A DNA stretch of 5,506 nt. Origin: an uncultured Clostridia bacterium (GTDB taxonomy: Bacteria > Bacillota > Clostridia > Oscillospirales > Acutalibacteraceae). The notes beneath the pieces are model-generated. The model did no database searches. It was given only the letters and a program-made list of their open reading frames with translations, and had not been told where the DNA came from. This document shows, piece by piece, positions 1-5,428 of the stretch (position 1 is the stretch's first letter; each line of letters opens with the position of its first letter). Position numbers and translations under genes: made by a program. The DNA is taken from the NCBI GenBank assembly GCA_947168785.1, contig CAMVNL010000184.1:1-5506 (forward strand), written 5' to 3'.

Positions 1-1077
1 TTCGTCGCCGGCGCGGAAATTCGGCGCGGTGGCGGTCTTCTTGCGGGCCGAGGTGTAGACGAAATCGGTGGGCTTGGTGGGGTCGTGGATCAGCCAGACC
101 AGGTTCTTCGACGGGTCGTCCTTGGTGGTGGGCGTCTTCATGAAGTCCTCCGTCAGAATGTTGAAGGGCTGCACCCGGACCCGGTTGTCGGCGTCAACCT
201 CCACGATCAGGTACTGGGCGGCGTTGCGGGCGCCCGCGGGCACGGTCTCGTCGCCGATGTCGCGCTCCATCTCAAAATAGTTGAGGGTGCCGGTGCCGAT
301 CTGGGTATAGCTGTTCTGCCAGATATCCAGCGGGTTGTTGATGGGCCCGTGGGAGTGGCCTGAGAAGTTGACCACCTGCGGGTATTTGGCGTACACCAGA
401 TGCAGGGGCAGCGCCATCTGCGTATGCCAGCTGCGGCTGACGTACACCGTGTTCCAGATGTGGCCGTGCTGCATGGTGAAAATGGGCTTGTCGGGATCGT
501 CCGCCGCGGCCTTGCGCAATTGGGTCGCCATCCAGTTCAGCTGAGACGGGGTGTGCCAGGTGTCGGTGGGGTCGGGGGACATGCCGATGAAATGGAAGCC
601 CTTGACCACCACGTGCTTATCCAGCTCCTCGCCCATGCGGCGCACGTAGCCCTCGTGGCCGGTCACCCCGAACTCATGGTTGCCCATCACCGTGATCAGC
701 TGCGTCTCCTCCGTCTGCAGGTTTTCACGGATCACGCGGGTGAGGATATCGTATTCCTCTTCGGAACCGCTGTCGCAGTTGTCGCCCACCAGCACCACCG
801 CGTCCAGCGTGGGATAGGCCTGTGCGTGCGCGTAGCGGTAGGCGGTCTCAAACAGCTTGGCCAGCCGCTTCGCCGTTGTGTCGTCAGCAGCGGAAATATG
901 TACGTCGGAAGCCACGGCGAACCGGAATACCGGCGTGAACTCCCCGGCGATCTCCGCCTCCACCGCCTCTTCCAGCAGCTCCTGCTTCATCCTCGGGATG
1001 GGAGACAGACCAGTGACCAGCATTAAAAACGCCAGCGGCATGCTCAGTATCATTACCAGTCGTTTTACAGTCGTCAT
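1..1077 (-). CDS. Exported calcineurin-like metallophosphoesterase, N-terminal part (C-terminus beyond the left edge)
   Basis: The frame runs from ATG at 1077 to base 1 without a stop, giving 359 residues of an incomplete protein. The start is supported by AAGGAGG at 1083-1089, 5 nt upstream. Residues 7-25 are hydrophobic after a basic N-terminus (K5, R6), so this is a signal peptide or membrane anchor and the enzyme should act outside the cytoplasm. The metallophosphoesterase signature is in order: D58-V-H60, G98-D99-N100, G132-N-H134-E135, H204 in a QHGH motif, and GHSHG at 240-244. These are the family's usual ligands for a two-metal centre. The family hydrolyses phosphomono- or diesters; the substrate cannot be read from the sequence. 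The last visible residues, after about 330, look like a linker into another domain. It lies 80 nt downstream of the GH3 gene on the same strand but has its own promoter. The family call is firm; the role is unknown. Confidence 0.88.
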   Translation of the reverse strand, partial: MTTVKRLVMILSMPLAFLMLVTGLSPIPRMKQELLEEAVEAEIAGEFTPVFRFAVASDVHISAADDTTAKRLAKLFETAYRYAHAQAYPTLDAVVLVGDNCDSGSEEEYDILTRVIRENLQTEETQLITVMGNHEFGVTGHEGYVRRMGEELDKHVVVKGFHFIGMSPDPTDTWHTPSQLNWMATQLRKAAADDPDKPIFTMQHGHIWNTVYVSRSWHTQMALPLHLVYAKYPQVVNFSGHSHGPINNPLDIWQNSYTQIGTGTLNYFEMERDIGDETVPAGARNAAQYLIVEVDADNRVRVQPFNILTEDFMKTPTTKDDPSKNLVWLIHDPTKPTDFVYTSARKKTATAPNFRAGDE

Positions 1078-1107
1078 AACGTCCTCCTTGGGGCATATGT
1101 CAATGCC

Positions 1108-1137
1108 ATTATACACCATGGCTTTTGCTTTTGTAAA
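1108..1137 (-). promoter_or_regulatory. Promoter of the metallophosphoesterase gene
   Basis: On the minus strand TTTACA (1137 to 1132) is followed after 18 nt by a perfect TATAAT (1113 to 1108). The start of transcription would be near 1101, giving a short leader of about 24 nt that contains the AAGGAGG ribosome-binding site. The gene can therefore be transcribed independently of GH3, although no terminator is visible between the two and read-through is possible. Confidence 0.6.
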
Positions 1138-1150
1138 CAGAAAACTGTTT
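1135..1150. repeat. Perfect inverted repeat overlapping the -35 box
   Basis: AAACAG and CTGTTT are separated by AAAA (6-bp arms, 4-nt loop). The element starts 8 bp beyond the GH3 stop codon and overlaps the -35 hexamer of the phosphoesterase promoter (1132-1137). In the direction of GH3 transcription the stem is AT-rich and no U-tract follows, so it is a poor terminator. An operator is possible but is inferred only from position. Confidence 0.35.
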
Positions 1151-1157
1151 TTTCCTT

Positions 1158-2237
1158 TCAGCGGGTCAGCTCCAGCCGGCAGGAAGCCTCATCCGGCAAA
1201 TGGCCGTCCACGTACACGGTGTAGGTCCCGGGGTACACCCGGCGGATCCCGTCTTCCCCGAAAAGGGAGAACCGCTCGTCGTCCAGCGGGAAGGCCACCG
1301 TCTTCGCCTCTCCGGGTTTCAGGCGGATCCGTCTGAAGCCCTTCAGCCGCAGGCGTGGCTGGTCCGGCAGCCCGGCGGAGTCCAGATAGAGCTGCGCCAC
1401 CTCGTCCGCTTCCATCTGGCCGACGTTTGTCACCGTGACCGCCACGCCGTCCGCCGTCCGGCGGAGGTCGGAATAGGCGAACCGGGTATAGGACAGGCCG
1501 AAGCCGAACTCGTACAGGGGCTTTACCTTCCGGTACATATAGGTCCGGCCGTGGTTCATCTCATAGTCGTCGAAGGGGGGCAGGTCCTCGGTCTTCACCG
1601 GGAAGCCCAGCGGCAGCCGGCCGGAGGGGGACTCCTTCCCGAACAGCAGGTCGGCGATGGCCGTACCGCCCCGCTCGCCGGGGTACCAGACCTCCAGAAT
1701 GGCGGCGGCGTGTTCCGCCGCCCACGGAATGGCCACGGCGCTTCCGTTTTCCAGCACCACGATCAGGTTGGGGTTGACCGCCTTCAGCTTTTGCAGCAGG
1801 CTGAGCTGCTCTTTGGGCAGCGACAGGTCGGTCTTGTCCCGGCCCTCCCGCTCATATTCCATGCCCAGGCCCACCACGGCGATCACCGCGTCCGCCCCCG
1901 CGGCGGCCTCGGTTTCGGCGGCAAACACGTCGTCCGCCGCCTCGTCCGGCGTGATCTGCCAGGTGAGGGTGCAGGCGGGCTTGTCGGTATTCTTGACAAA
2001 GCGCAGCAGAAAGCTCATCTTCTCGCCGCGGGCGAGGCGCACGGCGTCTCCGCTGTCAAGCTCGCCGTTATTCAATATCAGCTCCGGCGGGGTACACTTG
2101 GCGCTGCCCGCGGCCCGGACGCTGAACCGGTAAGAACCGGTATAGGGCGCTTCGATCTCGCCCCGCCAGATAATGGAAAAGGCGGGAGTGGAAATCAACG
2201 GGTCCGGCATCTGGTCGTCCCATTTAAAATCCAGCAC
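1158..2237 (-). CDS. GH3 C-terminal half (PA14, rest of sandwich domain, Fn3-like), downstream of the amber codon
   Basis: The frame is open from 2345 to the TGA at 1158-1160. The first usable start codon after the amber is GTG at 2237, which is inside the PA14 domain and has no Shine-Dalgarno sequence; an ATG at 2210 is no better. The fragment is therefore probably not translated by itself. Residue numbers here follow the full frame. The PA14 region includes WRGEIEAPYTGSYRFSV (482-498). The acid/base region is GLGMEYEREGRDKTDLSLP, with E585 the likely proton donor. VLENGSAVAIPW (619-630), YPGERGG (643-649), SGRLPLGFP (663-671) and LYEFGFGLSYTRF (699-711) are standard GH3 C-terminal motifs. 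The Fn3-like end carries VTVTNVG (725-731) and the YPGTYTVYVDG strand (793-803). All of these are intact, which argues that the amber is recent or tolerated. Confidence 0.7.
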   Translation of the reverse strand: MLDFKWDDQMPDPLISTPAFSIIWRGEIEAPYTGSYRFSVRAAGSAKCTPPELILNNGELDSGDAVRLARGEKMSFLLRFVKNTDKPACTLTWQITPDEAADDVFAAETEAAAGADAVIAVVGLGMEYEREGRDKTDLSLPKEQLSLLQKLKAVNPNLIVVLENGSAVAIPWAAEHAAAILEVWYPGERGGTAIADLLFGKESPSGRLPLGFPVKTEDLPPFDDYEMNHGRTYMYRKVKPLYEFGFGLSYTRFAYSDLRRTADGVAVTVTNVGQMEADEVAQLYLDSAGLPDQPRLRLKGFRRIRLKPGEAKTVAFPLDDERFSLFGEDGIRRVYPGTYTVYVDGHLPDEASCRLELTR

Positions 2238-2345
2238 CGGGTCGGTCCGCTGCCTCGGCAGGCCGGCAAAGGCGGCGTTGTCGTAATAGCTGCCCTGCGC
2301 CCCCGGCTCGCCGCCGTGGGAAAGGTAGGCCGCCGGAACGGTTTT

Positions 2346-2348
2346 CTA
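2346..2348 (-). other. In-frame amber TAG, codon 422 of the GH3 frame
   Basis: The minus-strand reading is GAG-GAC-TAG-AAA-ACC-GTT-CCG; the same frame continues without another stop for 395 codons. The downstream residues K-T-V-P-A-A-Y-L-S then GGEPGAQGSYYDN lead straight into the PA14 fold. TAG is one substitution from CAG, AAG, GAG, TGG, TCG, TTG, TAT and TAC. The two complete gene ends in the window both use TGA. Confidence 0.95.
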
Positions 2349-3611
2349 GTCCTCGCCGGTCTCGGTGAACTGCCACGGGGCGTACCGCACGGTCACGTTT
2401 TGATATGCCTTAATGCCCTCCAGCGGGGTGACTGGGTGATGGACCGGCACGCCGCTGTAATCGCCGAACTGGGCGATATCCGCGTTGTTGCCGCACACCG
2501 CCACCGTGATATCCCTATCCTTCAGGGGAAGGATCCCGTTGTTCTTCAGCAGCACCGCCGATTTGACGGCCGCCTCATAGGCAAGCTGCCCGTGCTTCTC
2601 GCAGCCGATGACGGAGAAGGGGGTTTTGTACCAGGGAAGGCTTTCCGGCGGGTCGAGCTGACCGGCTTTGATCCGCGCGGTCAATACGCGGGTCACGGCC
2701 TCGTCGATCCGCTGCTGCGTCACCATGCCCTTTTCCAGCGCCTCCTTCAGATACCGCTTGAAGAAATGGTCGCTGCATTCATGGTCGACGCCCGCGTTCA
2801 GCGCGGCCGCGGCGGCGGAGACCTCGTCCGGCTCCTTGTGGTGGGAATCCCACAGGCTGCTCACGCCCCCGCAGTCGGAGGTCACGTAGCCGTCGAAGCC
2901 CCATTCCCCCCGGAGGATGTCCGTCAGCATCCGGCGGTTCTCATGGCAGGGCACGCCGTTGATGGCGTTATACGCCGCCATCACCGCCTCCGCATGGCCC
3001 TCCTGCACCGCCATGCGGAAGGGCTCCAGATGGTACTCCCGGAAGGTCTTCTCGCTCATGACCGCGTTGCAGGAAAAGCGGTTGTGCTCTTCGTTGTTGG
3101 CGGTGAAGTGCTTGGGCGTCGCCACCGCCTTGATATAGTTGTCGTCCTTGCCCTGAATGCCCCGCACGAAGGCCGCGCCGTTTTTTCCGGCCAGGTACGG
3201 GTCCTCGCCGTAGGTCTCGGCGGTCCTTCCCCAGCGGGGGTCCCGGGCCAGGTTCAGGTCCGGGCTCCAGAAGGTCAGCAGGCCGTTATAAAGCCCCTCG
3301 TAGGGCTTGCCGCCGTTCTCCTCCTGCTCGCCGAAGAAATACTTGGCGCGGGCCTCGGTGGAAATGGCGTCCGCGATGGTCTCCAGCAGCTCGTCGTCGA
3401 ACATGGCCCCGAAGGCGATGGCCTGGGGGAACACGGTGAACCTGCCCGGCCTTACCACCCCGTGCAGCGCCTCGTTGCCGTGATAATATTTCGGAATGCC
3501 CAGCCGCTCCACCGCCTCGGCGGTCTCTACGATCTGGCTCAGTTTTTCTTCCAGCGTCATCTGCCCCACCAGCGCCTCCGCCCGGCGGCGCGCCTGTGTT
3601 GTGTTCGTCAT
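2346..3611 (-). CDS. GH3 N-terminal half (catalytic barrel and start of sandwich domain), ends at the amber codon
   Basis: This is the 421-residue product if TAG at 2346-2348 terminates. ATG at 3611 is preceded by GGGAGG (3621-3626) at 9 nt. Family motifs visible are NEALHG (46-51), FPQAIAFGA (61-69), SPDLNLARDPRWGR (116-129), TYGEDP (133-138), KHFTANN (167-173), AAYNAINGVPCHEN (212-225), and GYVTSDCGG (241-249) with D246 as the catalytic nucleophile. LLKNNGILPLK (354-364) opens the second domain. The chain stops after TGED, shortly before the PA14 insertion. It therefore contains a complete barrel and nucleophile but lacks the acid/base glutamate and most of the sandwich domain that normally closes the active site. 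It is expected to be poorly active or inactive alone. The GH3 assignment is very secure. Confidence 0.9.
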   Translation of the reverse strand: MTNTTQARRRAEALVGQMTLEEKLSQIVETAEAVERLGIPKYYHGNEALHGVVRPGRFTVFPQAIAFGAMFDDELLETIADAISTEARAKYFFGEQEENGGKPYEGLYNGLLTFWSPDLNLARDPRWGRTAETYGEDPYLAGKNGAAFVRGIQGKDDNYIKAVATPKHFTANNEEHNRFSCNAVMSEKTFREYHLEPFRMAVQEGHAEAVMAAYNAINGVPCHENRRMLTDILRGEWGFDGYVTSDCGGVSSLWDSHHKEPDEVSAAAAALNAGVDHECSDHFFKRYLKEALEKGMVTQQRIDEAVTRVLTARIKAGQLDPPESLPWYKTPFSVIGCEKHGQLAYEAAVKSAVLLKNNGILPLKDRDITVAVCGNNADIAQFGDYSGVPVHHPVTPLEGIKAYQNVTVRYAPWQFTETGED

Positions 3612-3649
3612 GGTTTTCTTCCTCCCGTTCTTCCGAAACGGCTTTCCCT

Positions 3650-3665
3650 GCCGCGGCTGCGCGGC
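3650..3665 (-). promoter_or_regulatory. GC-only stem-loop in the GH3 leader
   Basis: On the minus strand GCCGCG-CAGC-CGCGGC forms a perfect 6-bp stem with a 4-nt loop. It lies about 14-29 nt into the predicted GH3 leader and about 24 nt upstream of the ribosome-binding site. No U-tract follows, so it is not an obvious attenuator terminator; it may stabilise the mRNA or be incidental in GC-rich DNA. Confidence 0.35.
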
Positions 3666-3685
3666 AAACCGCTCTTACGCCGTTT

Positions 3686-3714
3686 ATTATAACCGCCCGG
3701 CGGCGGTTTTTCAA
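3686..3714 (-). promoter_or_regulatory. Promoter of the GH3 gene
   Basis: On the minus strand TTGAAA (3714 to 3709) is followed by exactly 17 nt and a perfect TATAAT (3691 to 3686). Transcription would start near 3679, leaving a leader of about 68 nt before the ATG at 3611. The hexamers and spacing are close to the sigma-70/sigma-A consensus, so an uncontrolled promoter would be strong. Confidence 0.72.
3691..3708. promoter_or_regulatory. Inverted repeat filling the GH3 promoter spacer (possible operator)
   Basis: AACCGCC and GGCGGTT are perfect 7-bp inverted arms around CGGC. The 18-bp element occupies almost exactly the space between the -35 and -10 boxes of the GH3 promoter, overlapping the first base of the -10. 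This is a classical place for a repressor to block RNA polymerase. The match to a LacI-type operator is only general (inverted symmetry with AACCG/CGGTT ends), and no regulator gene is in the window. Confidence 0.42.
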
Positions 3715-3749
3715 GCGATTTGTCGGTTTTTGCGCAGATGCGGCCCGGC

Positions 3750-3778
3750 TTGACACTGCGACCGGATTTTATTAAAAT
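3750..3778 (+). promoter_or_regulatory. Promoter of the GH29 fucosidase gene
   Basis: A perfect TTGACA (3750-3755) is followed by 17 nt and TAAAAT (3773-3778, five of six consensus bases). Transcription would start near 3785, leaving a leader of about 67 nt. It stands back-to-back with the GH3 promoter, with 35 nt between the two -35 boxes, so one bound regulator could affect both. Confidence 0.72.
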
Positions 3779-3785
3779 AAAATGG

Positions 3786-3830
3786 AGAGATCCGTGCCGG
3801 TCTCTGCGGCGTCGCCGCGGAGGGGGAGAC
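3786..3830 (+). promoter_or_regulatory. Fucosidase leader with competing stem-loops
   Basis: Stem A pairs 3786-3792 (AGAGATC) with 3799-3805 (GGTCTCT), with one G-U pair and a 6-nt loop. Stem B pairs 3802-3809 (CTCTGCGG) with 3815-3822 (CCGCGGAG), with one G-U pair and a 5-nt loop. A and B share 3802-3805 and cannot both form in full. A third option closes around a shortened B by pairing 3800-3804 with 3826-3830 (GTCTC with GAGAC), ending 8 nt before the ribosome-binding site. No known riboswitch class is recognised. Confidence 0.3.
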
Positions 3831-3838
3831 GGAAGAAA

Positions 3839-3844
3839 AAGGAG
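3839..3844 (+). promoter_or_regulatory. Ribosome-binding site that fixes the fucosidase start
   Basis: AAGGAG lies 7 nt before ATG at 3852. The frame stays open upstream to a TTG at 3720, but that codon lies upstream of the predicted promoter and the extra residues are an arginine/glycine-rich translation of the leader, so the ATG is the start. Confidence 0.8.
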
Positions 3845-3851
3845 CAGCGCC

Positions 3852-5327
3852 ATGACGAAGCAGGACTACCTGAAACAGATCGACGAGGTGATCGCCGACG
3901 GCATCTACAAGGATAACTGGCAGTCGCTGTCGGGGCACCCCGTCCCGGCATGGTACCGCCGGGATAAATTCGGCATTTTCATCCATTGGGGCATTTACAG
4001 CGTGCCCGCCTTCGGCAACGAATGGTATTCCCGTTCCATGTACGACCGAAGCAGCCCGGAATTTGCCCATCACGTCAGCACCTACGGACCGCAGGACGTC
4101 TTCGGCTATAAGGATTTTATCCCGATGTTCAAGGGGGAAAAGTTCGACGCGCAGGGCTGGGTGCGCCTGTTCAGGCGGGCCGGGGCCCGGTTCGTGACGC
4201 CCGTCTGCGAGCATCACGACGGCTTTGCGATGTACGACACGGCCTTCAACCGCTGGAACGCCGTTGCCATGGGGCCCGGGCGCGACGTGGTCGGGGAGCT
4301 GAAGGCGGCCTGCGAGCAGGAGGGGCTCACCTTCTGCGCCTCCACCCACCGGGCGGAGCACTATTTTTTCATGAACATGGGCCGGACCATTGACAGCGAC
4401 GTCAACGACGAGCGGTACCGGGATTTCTACGGCCCCGCCCATTACAGCCCGGCCTTTGACAGCAGCGCGCTGCACCTCACCACCGCCGACGTTTATGCGG
4501 AGGGGCCGGACGAGGCGTGGCTGGAGGACTGGCTGGTGCGCACCTGCGAGCTGATCGACCGTTACCGGCCCGGGATTCTGTATTTCGACTGGTGGATCCA
4601 CAACCACGCCTTCAAGCCCTATCTGAAAAAGCTGTGCGCCTATTACTACAACCGCGCGGCGCAGTGGGGGCGGGAGGTCACCATCAACTATAAGCACGAG
4701 GCGTTCCCGCCCACCGTCGCCACCTTCGACGTGGAGCGGGGCGCGCTGACGGATATTTCCCCGGTGCCCTGGCAGACCGATACCGCCATCGGCAAGCACT
4801 CCTGGGGGTACCGGGCGGATAACGAATATAAGACGGCGCGGCAGATCGTCTGCGACCTGGTGGATATCGTCAGCAAGAACGGCAACCTGCTGCTCAACGT
4901 GGGCCCGAAGGCGGACGGCACCATCACGGAGGAGGAGACCGCCGTGCTGCTGGGCGTGGGCGAATGGCTGCGCAAAAACGGCGAGGGGATCTACGGCTCC
5001 ACCTTCTGGAAGCAGTTCGGCGAGGGCGACGTGAACGCCGAAGCGGGCTTTTTCAAGGACGGGGCGGAAAAGCCCTTTACCGCCGCCGATTTCCGCTTTA
5101 CCTACCGGGACGGTTACGTTTACGCCTTCCAGATGCGGCCCGACGGCGGCGACGCGCGGATCAGGGCCTTCCGCAAGCGCGGCAGCCACGACTTCCTTGT
5201 GCGGTCCGTCACACTGTTGGAGACGGGCGAGGCGCTGCCCTTTGAGCGGACGGCGGAGGCAATGATCGTCAGAACGGGCGGCCTGCGCAGCGACCTTCCG
5301 CTGTGCTTCCGCATCGAGGTCGAATGA
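3852..5327 (+). CDS. GH29 alpha-L-fucosidase, intracellular
   Basis: The complete 491-residue enzyme should release terminal alpha-L-fucose by the retaining mechanism of family GH29. Visible family landmarks are PAWYRRDKFGIFIHWGIYSV (32-51) with NEWY (56-59), CEHHDGFAMYD (119-129), the THRAEHYFF stretch (165-173), and the strand ILYFDWW (242-248), where D246 sits at the nucleophile position. WQTDTAIGKHSWGY (307-320) and SKNGNLLLNVGPKADG (341-356) follow. Residues from about 395 form the usual small C-terminal beta domain. There is no signal peptide or membrane segment, so it acts in the cytoplasm on imported fucosylated oligosaccharides. Many GH29 enzymes show FDGG at the nucleophile; FDWW here may mark a subgroup, and linkage preference cannot be read. 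The gene diverges from GH3 across a shared 240-nt control region. It contains no TTA, CTA or TCA codons. No terminator is recognised after the TGA. Confidence 0.92.
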   Translation: MTKQDYLKQIDEVIADGIYKDNWQSLSGHPVPAWYRRDKFGIFIHWGIYSVPAFGNEWYSRSMYDRSSPEFAHHVSTYGPQDVFGYKDFIPMFKGEKFDAQGWVRLFRRAGARFVTPVCEHHDGFAMYDTAFNRWNAVAMGPGRDVVGELKAACEQEGLTFCASTHRAEHYFFMNMGRTIDSDVNDERYRDFYGPAHYSPAFDSSALHLTTADVYAEGPDEAWLEDWLVRTCELIDRYRPGILYFDWWIHNHAFKPYLKKLCAYYYNRAAQWGREVTINYKHEAFPPTVATFDVERGALTDISPVPWQTDTAIGKHSWGYRADNEYKTARQIVCDLVDIVSKNGNLLLNVGPKADGTITEEETAVLLGVGEWLRKNGEGIYGSTFWKQFGEGDVNAEAGFFKDGAEKPFTAADFRFTYRDGYVYAFQMRPDGGDARIRAFRKRGSHDFLVRSVTLLETGEALPFERTAEAMIVRTGGLRSDLPLCFRIEVE

Positions 5328-5361
5328 CCGTCGTCTGCCTTCCCGGGAGGGGGAAAACGCA

Positions 5362-5393
5362 ATTTCGTTCCCGATTTTCGGCATTTCGTTCCC
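5362..5393 (+). repeat. Two 11-bp direct repeats with a 21-bp period (possible activator site)
   Basis: ATTTCGTTCCC occurs perfectly at 5362-5372 and 5383-5393, start-to-start 21 bp, which is two helical turns. The second copy ends 6 bp before the -35 box of the promoter at 5400-5428. Weaker ATTT(N)CG echoes lie at 5374 (ATTTTCG) and 5403 (ATTTGTCG). Direct half-sites 21 bp apart next to -35 resemble the araI1-araI2 arrangement of AraC-family activators. Confidence 0.5.
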
Positions 5394-5399
5394 TTGCGC

Positions 5400-5428
5400 T
5401 TGATTTGTCGAAAACAGAGGCATACAAT
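5400..5428 (+). promoter_or_regulatory. Candidate promoter directed out of the window
   Basis: TTGATT (5400-5405, four of six consensus bases) is followed by 17 nt and TACAAT (5423-5428, five of six). Transcription would begin near 5435 and run to the right. The weaker -35 box would fit an activator-dependent promoter. The rest of the gap to 5506 is clearly more AT-rich than the genes. It holds no recognisable Shine-Dalgarno sequence, so the gene served most likely starts beyond the window. Confidence 0.45.

Larger units (their letters stand above)
1158..3611 (-). pseudogene. GH3 family beta-glycosidase with PA14 insertion, whole locus, interrupted by one in-frame TAG
   Basis: Read as one frame, the locus has 818 codons ending in TGA (1158-1160), with amber TAG as codon 422. 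The two halves are in the same frame, so no frameshift is involved. The domain order is the usual one for PA14-containing GH3 enzymes: catalytic barrel (about 1-330), first part of the alpha/beta sandwich (about 350-421), PA14 insertion (about 433-565), rest of the sandwich (about 570-700), and a fibronectin III-like C-terminal domain (about 705-817). The full length of 817 residues is normal for the class. The nucleophile D246 lies before the amber; the probable acid/base E585 lies after it. Without read-through or a suppressor the gene makes no complete enzyme. There is no signal peptide, so the product would be cytoplasmic. The NEALHG and SDCGG motifs recall the beta-xylosidase/beta-glucosidase branch of GH3, but the substrate cannot be assigned. 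The locus is called pseudogene with reserve: all other sequence looks functional. Confidence 0.75.

Noticed and set aside
400..1026. A 208-codon plus-strand frame opposite the phosphoesterase
   Set aside because: It is a shadow of the minus-strand gene, whose metallophosphoesterase motifs and Shine-Dalgarno sequence are clear.
2237..2348. A frameshift as the cause of the split GH3 gene
   Set aside because: The codon phase is identical on both sides (positions 3611, 2348 and 2237 are all in phase), so only the TAG substitution is needed.
1200..3692. An 830-codon plus-strand open frame opposite GH3, running even across the amber codon
   Set aside because: It is the exact codon-for-codon antisense of GH3 and is open only because the sense gene avoids TTA, CTA and TCA. 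Its translation has no recognisable domain, while the sense strand has every GH3 motif.
3691..3711. Hairpin plus T-run resembling a rho-independent terminator on the plus strand
   Set aside because: No plus-strand gene ends before it, and it lies inside the GH3 promoter; read as an operator candidate instead.
3717..3725. GATTTGTCG, repeated at 5402-5410, as a motif shared by the two control regions
   Set aside because: A 9-base match between gaps of this size is fairly likely by chance, and the two copies sit differently relative to their promoters.
5337..5353. Short stem around CCGGG after the fucosidase stop as a terminator
   Set aside because: The arms are short and contain a wobble pair, and purines, not a T-tract, follow.
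3711..5423. A 570-codon minus-strand open frame opposite GH29
   Set aside because: It is again the codon-aligned antisense of a high-GC gene, for the same reason; low-complexity valine/glycine/arginine-rich translation and no fitting ribosome-binding site.
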